Source of the DNA: Gemmatimonadota bacterium
GTDB taxonomy: Bacteria > Gemmatimonadota > Gemmatimonadetes > Longimicrobiales > Gaopeijiaceae
Assembly: GCA_029879725.1 (NCBI GenBank)
Contig: JAOUPR010000008.1
Coordinates: 1 to 62,044 of the forward strand
Direction: 5' to 3'
DNA length: 62,044 nucleotides
Position numbers and translations under genes: made by a program
In this document: one piece after another, positions 30,059 through 38,424 of the stretch
How the letters are laid out: the number at the start of each line of letters is the position of its first letter
Position numbering within the stretch: the stretch's first letter is position 1
Notes under the pieces: model-generated
What the model was told of the DNA's origin: nothing
Database searches by the model: none
What the model saw: only the letters and a program-made list of their open reading frames with translations

Positions 30059-31246
30059 ATGACCGACTCCTCGAAGCTTCCCGGCGCCACCCACCTCGAG
30101 TGCACGGCCAGCGGCGAACGCCATGAGAGCGAGCAGCTCATCGGCCTTTCGCCGGTGGGAAAGCCGCTCTTCGCCCGATACGATCTCGACGCCCTGAAAG
30201 CCGGGTTCACACCCGACGCGGTGGCGTGCCGAAGCGCGGATCTGTGGCGCTACGAGGAGGTCCTTCCGGTGAGGGATCGCGCGTGTCAGGTGCGGCTCGG
30301 GGAAGGGTGGACCCCCCTCGTCGAAGCGTCCCGCACCGCGGACCGCCTGGGCGTGCGCCGCGTGTGGATCAAGGACGAGGGGCAGAATCCCACGGGAAGC
30401 TTCAAGGCGCGCGGACTCTGCCTGGCCGTGTCGCGGGCCCTGGAGCTGGGGGCGAAGGAGTTGGCGCTTCCGTCGGCCGGCAACGCGGGGAGCGCCGCCG
30501 CGGCGTACGGCGCGGCGGCGGGGCTTCCCGTGCATGTGGTGGTTCCCCGGGACACACCGGCTCCCATTCTGGAGGAGATGGCGGCCCTGGGTGCCGACGT
30601 GCAGTTGATCGACGGCCTCATCACCGATTGCGGAAGGGTGGTGCGTCAGGGAGTGGAGGAGAAGGGGTGGTGGGATCTCTCCACCCTCAAGGAGCCGTAT
30701 CGGGTGGAGGGGAAGAAGACGATGGCCTACGAGGTCTTCGAGCAGCTCGGGCGGAGGCTGCCCGACGCCATGGTCTACCCGACCGGCGGGGGCACGGGCC
30801 TCATCGGGATGTGGAAGGCCTTCGACGAGATGGAGCGCCTGGGTTGGATCGGGAGCGAGCGGCCGAAGATGTTCACGGTCCAGGCCGCCGGGTGTGCGCC
30901 CATGGTGCGGGCCTGGGAAGCGGGCGAGGAGTCGGCGGCGATGTGGGAGGGCGCGGCCACGTACGCTTCGGGGCTCAGGGTTCCGGGTGCCGTGGGTGAC
31001 TTCCTGATCCTTCGGGCGCTTCGGGAGTCCGGGGGAGGCGCCATGGCCGTCCACGACCACGCCATGGCCGAATGGGTCCGGGTCATGGGTTCCGACACCG
31101 GGATCTTCGCCGCGCCGGAGGGAGGAGCCACCGCCGCCGCCGTTCCCTTCCTCATGGAGAAGGGCCTCATCGCCGAGTCGGACGAGGTCGTGCTCTTCAA
31201 TACCGGGAGCGGGCTCAAGTACGTGGGGATGGTGCCGGTGGACTGA
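30059..31246 (+). CDS. thrC: Threonine synthase
   Basis: A 395-residue PLP enzyme that makes threonine from O-phosphohomoserine. Seen: the PLP-lysine motif NPTGSFKARG, the phosphate cradle YPTGGGTGLIGMWKAF, and the typical start with a short Cys-containing segment (HLECTASGE) before GEGWTPLVEA. The size fits the short, cytosolic class. ATG at 30059 is 16 bp after the permease stop with GCGAGA upstream; the frame continues upstream but only inside the permease gene. Other threonine genes are not near, so co-transcription with the exporter may be incidental. Confidence 0.92.
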   Translation: MTDSSKLPGATHLECTASGERHESEQLIGLSPVGKPLFARYDLDALKAGFTPDAVACRSADLWRYEEVLPVRDRACQVRLGEGWTPLVEASRTADRLGVRRVWIKDEGQNPTGSFKARGLCLAVSRALELGAKELALPSAGNAGSAAAAYGAAAGLPVHVVVPRDTPAPILEEMAALGADVQLIDGLITDCGRVVRQGVEEKGWWDLSTLKEPYRVEGKKTMAYEVFEQLGRRLPDAMVYPTGGGTGLIGMWKAFDEMERLGWIGSERPKMFTVQAAGCAPMVRAWEAGEESAAMWEGAATYASGLRVPGAVGDFLILRALRESGGGAMAVHDHAMAEWVRVMGSDTGIFAAPEGGATAAAVPFLMEKGLIAESDEVVLFNTGSGLKYVGMVPVD

Positions 31247-31262
31247 CCGCCCGCCGAGATCA

Positions 31263-31295
31263 CGGGCCCGGCCCCGGGAAACGGGGACGGGCCCG
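31263..31295. terminator. Stem-loop between convergent genes
   Basis: GGGCCC (31264-31269) and GGGCCC (31289-31294) pair around an inner CCCCG/CGGGG stem (31272-31276 and 31282-31286) with the loop GGAAA. It lies 17 bp after the thrC stop and 30 bp from the end of the convergent gene. No T-run; a bidirectional GC-rich terminator is likely. Confidence 0.6.
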
Positions 31296-31324
31296 GGGCG
31301 CCGGGTAGCACGGCGGGAGGGGTG

Positions 31325-31885
31325 TCAGCGCGTGTAGCGGTAATAGAACCCGGGAAACGGGACGATCCCTCCCGCCATGGGAAGGTCGTCCTCGGGGTCG
31401 GAGCGCCGCACCAGGAGCCCGCGGTTCACGTTGACGTTCAGGCCCAGCGCGTGGGTGTCCGTGATGTCCCATTCCACGCCGACGGGGAACTGGAGCACCA
31501 ACGCCATCCCAACCCGCTCGGACTCGTCCACGGGTGCGCCCAGCGCGAACCAGAGGCCGCTTCCCGCATAGGGGCGGATGACGTGATCACCCAGGTAGCG
31601 GCGCCCGCTGACCGCGATTCCCAGGTCACGGAACGTCCACGTTCCCAGATTGACGTCCAACCCGTATTGTCCCTCGAAGAACTCCACGTTCACTCCCCAG
31701 GTGGAGATCCCCCCGAAGGTGACGCCGAAACGCACTCCACTCTCCGTCGTGGCCGTCTGGGCCTGGACGGCGGTGCCCGCCGAGAGGATCGTCATCCCCA
31801 CCACGAGAGCCGGGACGAGGGCACGCCGCCGGCGGGCCCGGAGGTCTCGCGCGGCGGGGAGGCGGGGTGGGGAGCGGTGGCGCAT
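31325..31885 (-). CDS. Small predicted outer-membrane beta-barrel protein
   Basis: A 186-residue exported protein. An Arg-rich N-terminus is followed by a hydrophobic signal segment (ALVPALVVGMTILSAGTAVQA). The mature part alternates aromatic and small residues in short strands (GVRFGVTFGGISTWGVNVEF, LGLNVNVNRG) and ends in Tyr-rich FYYRYTR, features of an 8-stranded barrel. No named family recognised. ATG at 31885 has GAGAG eight bases upstream; an in-frame GTG at 31900 is possible. It is divergent from the phosphodiester glycosidase gene, with a TATACT box (minus strand, 31930-31925) in the short gap. Confidence 0.75.
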   Translation of the reverse strand: MRHRSPPRLPAARDLRARRRRALVPALVVGMTILSAGTAVQAQTATTESGVRFGVTFGGISTWGVNVEFFEGQYGLDVNLGTWTFRDLGIAVSGRRYLGDHVIRPYAGSGLWFALGAPVDESERVGMALVLQFPVGVEWDITDTHALGLNVNVNRGLLVRRSDPEDDLPMAGGIVPFPGFYYRYTR

Positions 31886-31933
31886 GGCGGAATCTCTCAC
31901 ATGAGACGTTCACTCGGAAAACGGAGTATACGG

Positions 31934-32869
31934 ATGCGAAAGGATGGGGTCCACGGGGGGAGCGGGGCGCACCCGGGGTTCATCGTGGTCTCGATGGTGG
32001 CGCTCTCGTCCGCGTGCGCTCCACCCGACCGGCATCCGTCGCTGGAACACCGGCTCTCGGAGGCGGCCGTGGAGCTTCTTCGTCCCGACACCGTGCGCGG
32101 GGCCCGCCTGGGCGCCGGGGTATGGTACTGGTACCTCTGGTCCGCCGCGGGCCCCTGGGCCGTCCACGTGGTGGAGGCGGACCTCGGACGGTGCGATCTC
32201 GCGCTGGAAGTGGTGCGGGCGGAGGATCGCGAGGAAAGCGGATCGGGACACGAGTTGGTGACGTCCATGGTGAGCAGGGGAGGAGGCGCTCTGGCCGCGG
32301 TGAACGCGGACTTCTTCACGCCGGAGGGCAACGCCGTGGGAACGGAGATCGTGTCGGGCGTGGTGGGCACGGCCAGGGCCCGGCCCACGCTCTCCTGGCG
32401 CCCGGGTGGGGCGCCGTGGATGGGGGAGGCTCGCGTCACCGGGGATTCCGTCTGGGTGGGGTGGCCGGTGAGCCTCCGCGACGGCGACGGACGCACCCAG
32501 GCCGTCGGTGGGTTTCCGGACCTCCTCGACGGCGGGGTCCGCGTAGGGGACCTCGAGGTCGCGAGCCGTCCCGCCTTCGCGGCCGCCAGGCATCCGCGCA
32601 CGGCGGTGGCGTTCAGCCCCGCCACCGGGCGGTTCTGGATGCTCGTGGTGGACGGACGTCAGGACCCCTATTCGGTGGGGATGACCCTTCCGGAGCTGAC
32701 GTCCCTCACGGTGGCCCTCGGCGCCGTGGAAGCGCTCAACCTGGACGGCGGGGGGTCCTCCGTCATGGTCGTGGGCGGCACCGCCCGCAACCGGCCCTCG
32801 GACCCGAGCGGAGAGCGTCCCGTGGTGAACGGCCTCGCCCTGGTCCGGGACCGATCAGGGTGTCACTGA
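31934..32869 (+). CDS. Phosphodiester glycosidase family lipoprotein (NAGPA-like)
   Basis: A 311-residue exported protein. A signal segment ends in ALSSAC, a good lipobox. The NAGPA/phosphodiester glycosidase domain covers about 60-310: AAVNADFFTPEGNAVG, HPRTAVAFSPATGRFWMLVVDG and the hallmark ALNLDGGGSSVMVV. This family removes GlcNAc from phosphodiesters in animals and occurs widely in bacteria as exopolysaccharide or cell-wall-linked enzymes. ATG at 31934 has GGAG seven bases upstream; an in-frame ATG at 31901 lacks one. The 3-prime end overlaps the convergent TonB receptor gene by 7 bp. Confidence 0.88.
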   Translation: MRKDGVHGGSGAHPGFIVVSMVALSSACAPPDRHPSLEHRLSEAAVELLRPDTVRGARLGAGVWYWYLWSAAGPWAVHVVEADLGRCDLALEVVRAEDREESGSGHELVTSMVSRGGGALAAVNADFFTPEGNAVGTEIVSGVVGTARARPTLSWRPGGAPWMGEARVTGDSVWVGWPVSLRDGDGRTQAVGGFPDLLDGGVRVGDLEVASRPAFAAARHPRTAVAFSPATGRFWMLVVDGRQDPYSVGMTLPELTSLTVALGAVEALNLDGGGSSVMVVGGTARNRPSDPSGERPVVNGLALVRDRSGCH

Positions 32870-34992
32870 CGCTTCCACCCCACGGAGAGCCCGAACTGGA
32901 AGGTCCGCCCCGGACCCGGCTCGAAGAAGCGGTTCCCGAAGGCGTTGACCACCACGGAGGAGTTGTACCGGGCGTCCAGGACGTTCGACACCGCCACGAA
33001 GGGTGAGACCAGGGCCCCGCCCACCTCCGTCTCCGTCATCCCACCGCGCACGTCGGCGAGGAAGTAGCCTTCCGACGCCGAGGCGTTGGCGTCGTCCACG
33101 GCGATGTCGTCCTGATGGAGTCCGCGGGCGGTCAGGAAGAACGGTCCCTCGTCCAGCGTCACCTCCGCGTCCACCCGATTGGGAGCCAAGCCGGGGATCC
33201 GGTTTCCGGAATGGTCCGTGCCGTCCACGGTGTACTCGCGGAAGCGCGCGTCCACCCGCGTGTACGAAACACGGACCCGCGCGGCGTCCACGGGGCGGCC
33301 CTGGAGGCTGACCTCCCATCCCGTGTGGCTCGAGGATCCGGCATTGCGGTAGAAGGTACGCGATGGCTCGCCGGGAACCTCGAAGGGAACCAGCTCGTCG
33401 CGAAGGTTCGTGCGGAAGAGCGCCGCCTCCAGCGACCAGAGCGCGGCCAGGCGGCCCCGGACGCCCCCCTCGACGGTGAAGCTCCGTTGGGGTTCCAGCT
33501 GCTCGTTGAACCCACCCGATCCGGCCGGCCGGTTCCCCAGTTCCGTGGTGGTCGGGGTCTCGAAGGCCGACGACGCGGAGGCGAAGACCTCCCAGTCGGA
33601 CGTGGTCGTCACCACCAGCCCCAGCGACGGGCTCAGGGCGCTCATGGTTCTGGATCCCGAGTCGTCGGGGTCGCCGGGGGCGACGAAATGGTCGTCGGCG
33701 CGGAAACGGAAGTGGTCGAAGCGCACTCCCGCGGAGCCCGACACCCTGGGGGCGACTTCCCAGCGGCCCTGGGCGAAGAGCCCGGTCCCGGTCACCGCCT
33801 CGTCCTGGTCGAGGACCAGGGCACCGGCGTCGCCCCCCGTGTTCTCCCAGTTCCGGCGGTGGTCGCGCTGCAACTCCACTTCGACTCCGCCCGCCAGCGT
33901 GAACGGGTGGTCCCCACTTCGGCCGTCCCTGCGCAGGAGCGCCCGCAGGCCACCCGCGTTGCGGTCGAGTCCGATCACCGCGGAGGGGATGGGATTGTCC
34001 AGCTCGCGACGCACGCCCCAGGTGGCGATCTCCGCCGTGGACCCGCTCACCTCGCCCTCCCAGAACACCCCGAGTTGACCCTGTCGCATGTCCTTCCGGG
34101 TACCGTTGAGGACGTTGAACCGGAAGGCCTGCCGATCCCCCTGAGCCAGGAGGACCTGGGACAGCGATCCGGGGTTCTCGGCGGCCAGGTCCACCCCCGC
34201 GGCCACGGCGCGCACCGTCCCTCCCCAGAGAGGGAGCGTGATGGAGGCGTTGGCCACCGAGCGCTCCGCCTCTCCGTACGTGCTCCCGTCGTCGGCCACC
34301 GGGTCACGGCGGAAGCCGTCGTAGTTGAGCCGGGTGAAGGAGGCCCGGTACCCCATTTCGCCCGAGCGACCCTCGGCGGTACCCTGGATGCTGAAGAGGC
34401 CGTGGGACCCGCCCACTGTGCGGAGGCGCGCCGAAGAGCCGGAGAGCCCGGGAGCGGTGGTCTCCAGGTGGAGTACGCCTCCCGCGGCATTCCCGTACAG
34501 AGACGCCCCCGGACCACGGAGGATCTCCACGCGGTCGAGTCCGGCGAGGTCCAGGTGGTCCAGCGTCGACTGCCCGTCGGGGAGGGTCGCCGGTATGCCA
34601 TCCACGAGGACCCTCAAGCCGCGGACCCCGAACTGGGACCGCCCGCCGAAGCCTCGGACCGCGATACGCTCACCCATGGAAAGGTTGAAGCGGTTCTGGA
34701 TCTGTAGTCCGGGGACCGCCCGCAACGCCTCCTCGAGGAAGGCTCCGGAGGTGGCCCGGCGCAGTTCCTCGCCGGCCACCACCGTGACGGGGACCGGGAG
34801 TCCCTGCCCGGAAGACCCGCGGAGGACCCGGACCACCACGGGCGTGGGGAGCGATATCACCGAGTCCGGTGGAGGCGCCTGCTGGGCGTGCGATTCCGCG
34901 GGGAGCCACGGGGAGGTGAGCGCCCCCAGGGCGACCATGCCCACCAGGGCGCGCCGCCCGGCGGCGGAGTCGGGTCGGATGGATGTCTTCAT
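32863..34992 (-). CDS. TonB-dependent outer-membrane receptor
   Basis: A 709-residue receptor. Signal peptide about 1-36 (ending ESHAQ), then a short segment with VVVRVL that may serve as TonB box, the plug domain (about 65-175, with LRAVPGLQIQNRF, RGFGGRSQFGVRG, LVDGIP and VEILRGPGASLYGNAAGG) and a 22-strand type barrel to the end (FQFGLSVGWKRQ). It imports a ligand such as a siderophore, vitamin or glycan using TonB energy. The start overlaps the stop of the DUF1028 gene (ATGA), so both are made together. No siderophore genes are near, and the ligand is unknown. Confidence 0.95.
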   Translation of the reverse strand: MKTSIRPDSAAGRRALVGMVALGALTSPWLPAESHAQQAPPPDSVISLPTPVVVRVLRGSSGQGLPVPVTVVAGEELRRATSGAFLEEALRAVPGLQIQNRFNLSMGERIAVRGFGGRSQFGVRGLRVLVDGIPATLPDGQSTLDHLDLAGLDRVEILRGPGASLYGNAAGGVLHLETTAPGLSGSSARLRTVGGSHGLFSIQGTAEGRSGEMGYRASFTRLNYDGFRRDPVADDGSTYGEAERSVANASITLPLWGGTVRAVAAGVDLAAENPGSLSQVLLAQGDRQAFRFNVLNGTRKDMRQGQLGVFWEGEVSGSTAEIATWGVRRELDNPIPSAVIGLDRNAGGLRALLRRDGRSGDHPFTLAGGVEVELQRDHRRNWENTGGDAGALVLDQDEAVTGTGLFAQGRWEVAPRVSGSAGVRFDHFRFRADDHFVAPGDPDDSGSRTMSALSPSLGLVVTTTSDWEVFASASSAFETPTTTELGNRPAGSGGFNEQLEPQRSFTVEGGVRGRLAALWSLEAALFRTNLRDELVPFEVPGEPSRTFYRNAGSSSHTGWEVSLQGRPVDAARVRVSYTRVDARFREYTVDGTDHSGNRIPGLAPNRVDAEVTLDEGPFFLTARGLHQDDIAVDDANASASEGYFLADVRGGMTETEVGGALVSPFVAVSNVLDARYNSSVVVNAFGNRFFEPGPGRTFQFGLSVGWKRQ

Positions 34993-36080
34993 CGGCGGAT
35001 CCTCGTGCCGTCCAGAATGGAGGTTCGCACTTCCGCGGTCATGCCGGCCTGTTCCACCGCCTCCCAGAGGTGGCGGACGGTCTCCTCGTCCACGAGTCCC
35101 GGAGGTGTTCCCATGGCGGGAGTGGACAGCCCCCGGTCGGTCCGGAAACGATCGACGGCGTCGACGGTCTCTGAGTCGAAGCGGTCCGAAGCGGCGCTCG
35201 TGGCGGAGGTGTCGGCGGGTGTCGGAAGATATCCCAGCGCCCTCAGGATGATCTTCAGTTGCACCACGTCGTAGCCCTCCTCCTGCTGGAGCGTCCGGTA
35301 CCCCAGCGTCTGGGATACGACACCGTAGATGCGGCGGAGCTCGGCGACCGGGGTGGGATGCTCACACACGTTGATGTTCACCGCGACGCCGTCGGCCCGG
35401 CGCGCCATCCCCGGTCGGGGATCCGCCACGATCACGGCCGCCGACTGGAGCCTCCCTTTGCGCGCGTCGCCTCCCTGCGCCTGCCCCGCGGCCAGCGCCT
35501 CGATGAGCCGGTCCGCGAGGTGGCGGTGGGACCCCTCACTGGCCTGGAACGTCCGCGCCACCGCCTCGACCACCTCCGGCCCCACCAGCATGTTCCCCTG
35601 GGTCACGAACGTCGCTCCCGAGCGGTGCCCGGCCCACGGAACCGTCTCCGATCCCGTGTGCTGCGCGCCGGATCCGTCCAGCGCGATGACCCCCACCTGG
35701 CGGCGTTCGCGCCCGTCGTCCGCGGCGATCCGTCGCTTCAGGGCTTCTTCCGGGGTGACGCCGGAGGCCAGCAGGTCCAGGAGTTCCTCTCCGTATTCCA
35801 TGCGCGTGGAGGCCTGGGTGGCCACGGCGCCCACGCCGGCTCTCACCCAGGGAACCCCGTTCCCCACGCACGCCACCCGGGTGGTGACCGCCACCCCCGA
35901 CTCACCCGTCTCCGGATCGACGGCGGCGATGGAGAAGGTGTGGAAGAGCACGTCGGCTCCCCACGACGCCGGCTCCTGGGCCGTCCCCACCGCGGGAACG
36001 GACAGGAGCAGGGAAGCGAGCGGGAGCACGGCCAGGCCGGTAGCCCGGCGACCCGGGAGCGAACCAACGGAAGAGGGCAT
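34989..36080 (-). CDS. Exported DUF1028 protein with peptidoglycan-binding-like tail
   Basis: A 363-residue protein. A signal peptide (VLPLASLLLSVPAVGTAQ) leads to a DUF1028 domain (about 35-245) beginning HTFSIAAVDPETGESGVAV, an Ntn-hydrolase-like fold that family knowledge links to amide or acyl hydrolysis without a proven reaction. A short C-terminal domain (about 275-350) with VVQLKIILRALGYLP and DRFDSETVDAVDRF matches the PG_binding fold. In-frame ATGs exist at 36119, 36089 and 36080; I prefer 36080 because GGATGG lies upstream and because a TATACT box at 36130-36125 would place the transcript start at about 36118, making 36119 unlikely. Coupled to the TonB receptor gene. Confidence 0.87.
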   Translation of the reverse strand: MPSSVGSLPGRRATGLAVLPLASLLLSVPAVGTAQEPASWGADVLFHTFSIAAVDPETGESGVAVTTRVACVGNGVPWVRAGVGAVATQASTRMEYGEELLDLLASGVTPEEALKRRIAADDGRERRQVGVIALDGSGAQHTGSETVPWAGHRSGATFVTQGNMLVGPEVVEAVARTFQASEGSHRHLADRLIEALAAGQAQGGDARKGRLQSAAVIVADPRPGMARRADGVAVNINVCEHPTPVAELRRIYGVVSQTLGYRTLQQEEGYDVVQLKIILRALGYLPTPADTSATSAASDRFDSETVDAVDRFRTDRGLSTPAMGTPPGLVDEETVRHLWEAVEQAGMTAEVRTSILDGTRIRR

Positions 36081-36124
36081 GAATTCCATCCACGAACGGG
36101 GGTCGAGTCGTCTCGTCATGAGCA

Positions 36125-36130
36125 AGTATA
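36125..36130 (-). promoter_or_regulatory. -10 box for the DUF1028-TonB receptor pair
   Basis: TATACT on the minus strand (36130 down to 36125), a near-consensus -10 box. It lies just before the divergent pepP promoter. No matching TTG -35 is seen at 16-18 bp, so an activator or another sigma factor may be needed. Confidence 0.4.
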
Positions 36131-36186
36131 CGGCCTCGGATTCCCCTCGTCTCCCCGGGTCGTCCACACGCTCCCACCGGGGTAGG

Positions 36187-36216
36187 GTGCCGGACCCGGA
36201 AGGGGCGCACTACCTT
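36187..36216 (+). promoter_or_regulatory. Promoter, possibly leaderless, of aminopeptidase P gene
   Basis: GTGCCG (36187-36192), 18 bp, TACCTT (36211-36216), with the ATG six bases further. Same -10 sequence and spacing as the pil and lptF promoters; the short distance suggests a leaderless transcript. Confidence 0.55.
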
Positions 36217-36222
36217 GGATCC

Positions 36223-37557
36223 ATGAACACGACCCCGACACACATGGGATTCCCTCCCGAGGTCTTCGCTCGCCGCCGCCGGGCCATCCAGGATGCGCTC
36301 GGTCAGGCCGTGATGGTTCTCCCTTCGGCCACCGTCACGCACCGCTCCCGAGACACGGAACACCGCTACCGTCCCGACAGCGAGCTCTTCTACGCCACGG
36401 GCGTGACGCAGCCCGACAGCGTGGCCGTCGTGGTGGGTGGGACGGAGCCGCGGTGGATCCTCTTCGTTCCCGAGCGGGATCCCGAGGTGGAACTCTGGTC
36501 CGGCTCCCGCGTGGGTCCGGAGGATGCGGGGACCCTCTACGGGGCGGACGATACCCAGCCCATCTCCCAGCTCGACGAACTCCTCCCGGCCATCCTCCAG
36601 GAGGGTCGCAGGGTCTTCTTCCGGTTGGGGCGGGGAGGGATGCCGGAGCACCTGGTGCTGGACTCCCTGGCCGCAGCGCGAGCCCGGGGCCCCCGTAGGG
36701 GAACCGGACCCCGAGCGATCGTCGACCCGGGTGAGATCCTCGACGACCTGCGGCTGGTCAAGGACGAGCACGAGATCGCCCACCTCCGTGCCGCGGCCTG
36801 GATCACGATGGAGGGGCATCGCGCCGCGTTCGGTGCCGCCGCCCCCGGGGTGGGGGAATGGGTGGTGGAGGCCGCCGTGGAGTCCACCTTCCGGGAAGCG
36901 GGCGCGTCCGGGCCGGGGTTTCCCACCATCGTCGGGTCGGGCGCCAATGCGTGTATTCTGCACTACGTGGACAACCACCACACGCTGGAAGCCGGGGATC
37001 TCGTGCTGGTGGACGCCGGCGCCGAGCGGGAGCTGTACAGCGGCGACGTCACGCGCACCTTCCCGACCTCGGGCCGATTCTCTCCCGAGCAGCGCGACGT
37101 CTACGAGGTGGTGGAGGCGGCCAGGGTCGCGGCTCTCGGCGCCGCGGCGCCGGGGGTGTCCATGAGCGACGTCCACGGCCGGGCCGTGAGGGTGATCACG
37201 GAGGGTCTGGTGGCGCTGGGGGTCCTGACGGGGAACGTGGAGACGCTGGTGGAGGAGGAGGCGTACAAGCCCTTCTACCCTCATCAGACCTCGCACTGGC
37301 TGGGCCTCGACGTCCATGACCCGGGCGACTACGCACGGGACGGCGTCTCGCGGGCCCTGGAGCCCGGGATGGCCTTCACGGTGGAGCCCGGGCTCTACCT
37401 CCGTCCGGGCGCCATCGGGGTTCCCCCACGCCTGGCGGGGATCGGAGTCCGTATCGAAGACGACGTGGTGGTCACCTCCGACGGGTGCATGAACCTCACC
37501 GAGTCGCTTCCCACCTCGGCGGCGGCGATGGAGGAGATGTGCGGAGGGGCGACGTGA
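36223..37557 (+). CDS. Xaa-Pro aminopeptidase (aminopeptidase P)
   Basis: A 444-residue M24B enzyme that removes the residue before an N-terminal proline. The AMP_N domain (about 5-140; VLPSATVTHRSRDTEHRYRP) precedes the catalytic pita-bread domain. Metal ligands visible: Asp in VLVDAGAE, Asp in SGDVTRTF, His in TSHWLGLDVHD, Glu in TVEPGLY and Glu in VRIEDD. It fits the PepP group better than the M24 enzyme at 10.5 kb, which lacks the AMP_N pattern. ATG at 36223 directly follows a promoter -10 box. The stop overlaps the next gene (GTGA). Confidence 0.93.
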   Translation: MNTTPTHMGFPPEVFARRRRAIQDALGQAVMVLPSATVTHRSRDTEHRYRPDSELFYATGVTQPDSVAVVVGGTEPRWILFVPERDPEVELWSGSRVGPEDAGTLYGADDTQPISQLDELLPAILQEGRRVFFRLGRGGMPEHLVLDSLAAARARGPRRGTGPRAIVDPGEILDDLRLVKDEHEIAHLRAAAWITMEGHRAAFGAAAPGVGEWVVEAAVESTFREAGASGPGFPTIVGSGANACILHYVDNHHTLEAGDLVLVDAGAERELYSGDVTRTFPTSGRFSPEQRDVYEVVEAARVAALGAAAPGVSMSDVHGRAVRVITEGLVALGVLTGNVETLVEEEAYKPFYPHQTSHWLGLDVHDPGDYARDGVSRALEPGMAFTVEPGLYLRPGAIGVPPRLAGIGVRIEDDVVVTSDGCMNLTESLPTSAAAMEEMCGGAT

Positions 37558-38417
37558 CCGGGGAGTCGTCTCCGCCCTCTCTCCTCCTTCAGGCCCTGAG
37601 GAGTCCGGGTCCCACCGTGACGGTGGAGCTTCGTCTTCCCCCCACCGGCGTGGGGACGGAGGAGAGCCTGTCGCAGTGGGTGGATCTGAATCGCACTCTG
37701 CGCCGCCTCTCCCGAGACGAGCTCTTCGTGTTCCTCACGGACAACGCCGTGGGGTCCGCGGAGGAGGAGAGCCTGGCTCACGTGGGGTCCAACGTGGGAG
37801 AGGAAGCCGACCTCCGGCGCATCGTTCCCATCCTCACGGCCAAGCACACCCTGGACTACTGCCTCATGTTCGCGTCCCGCGCCGTGTCCGACGGGTTCGA
37901 CTCCCTGACCGTCCTGGGAGGGGATCGGTCGGTGGGGCCGCCCCGGTGTGTCCCCCACGCGAACCAGCTCCGCAAGCTCATCGGCCAGCGTCTCCCGGCT
38001 CTCACCCTGGGGGGGTGGTTCAATCCGCTGAAGGATGCCTCGACGCAGGTGGGGTTCCTCTCCGATCCGGAGGTGTGCGTGGACTTCGCCCTGGGGCAGA
38101 TCGTCTCGCATCACTCCCTCGACCAGGTGGAGGTGTTCCTGCGGACGTTCCGCGACAGCGGCCTGGACATCCCGCTCGTCTTCGGGGTCTTCTACTACCG
38201 GAGCGCCAACCCGCGCACGCTGGAGATCCTCGGCGACTTCTTTCCCGTCCCGGCGGCGGAGGTGACCCGGGAGTTCGAGTCGGGCGCTTCGCCGGAAGAG
38301 GTGTGCGCGCGCACCATCCGGGAGTTGCGGCGAATGGGGGTGGAGAACGTGTACGTGAGCAACCTGGGGAACCAGGGGACCAGCCGCCGCCTCCGATCCA
38401 TCCTGGAGCTGGTGTAG
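37554..38417 (+). CDS. Methylenetetrahydrofolate reductase-like protein
   Basis: A 287-residue TIM-barrel protein related to MetF. Seen: the N-terminal VTVELRLPP (where MetF has a SFEFFPP-type strand), LTVLGGDRSVGPPRCVPHANQL (flavin/folate region), GGWFNPLKDASTQVGFL and PLVFGVFYY. It lacks part of the classic MetF signature, so activity and substrate are uncertain. GTG at 37554 overlaps the pepP stop and GGAGG lies upstream. It converges on the bifunctional methyltransferase/MTHFR gene, leaving a 7-bp gap, so the window has two MTHFR-type barrels. Confidence 0.75.
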   Translation: MTGESSPPSLLLQALRSPGPTVTVELRLPPTGVGTEESLSQWVDLNRTLRRLSRDELFVFLTDNAVGSAEEESLAHVGSNVGEEADLRRIVPILTAKHTLDYCLMFASRAVSDGFDSLTVLGGDRSVGPPRCVPHANQLRKLIGQRLPALTLGGWFNPLKDASTQVGFLSDPEVCVDFALGQIVSHHSLDQVEVFLRTFRDSGLDIPLVFGVFYYRSANPRTLEILGDFFPVPAAEVTREFESGASPEEVCARTIRELRRMGVENVYVSNLGNQGTSRRLRSILELV

Positions 38418-38424
38418 CGCCCGG

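Noticed and set aside
31901..31933. ATG at 31901 as the start of the phosphodiester glycosidase
   Set aside because: No ribosome site; ATG 31934 has GGAG at good distance and still leaves a complete lipoprotein signal.
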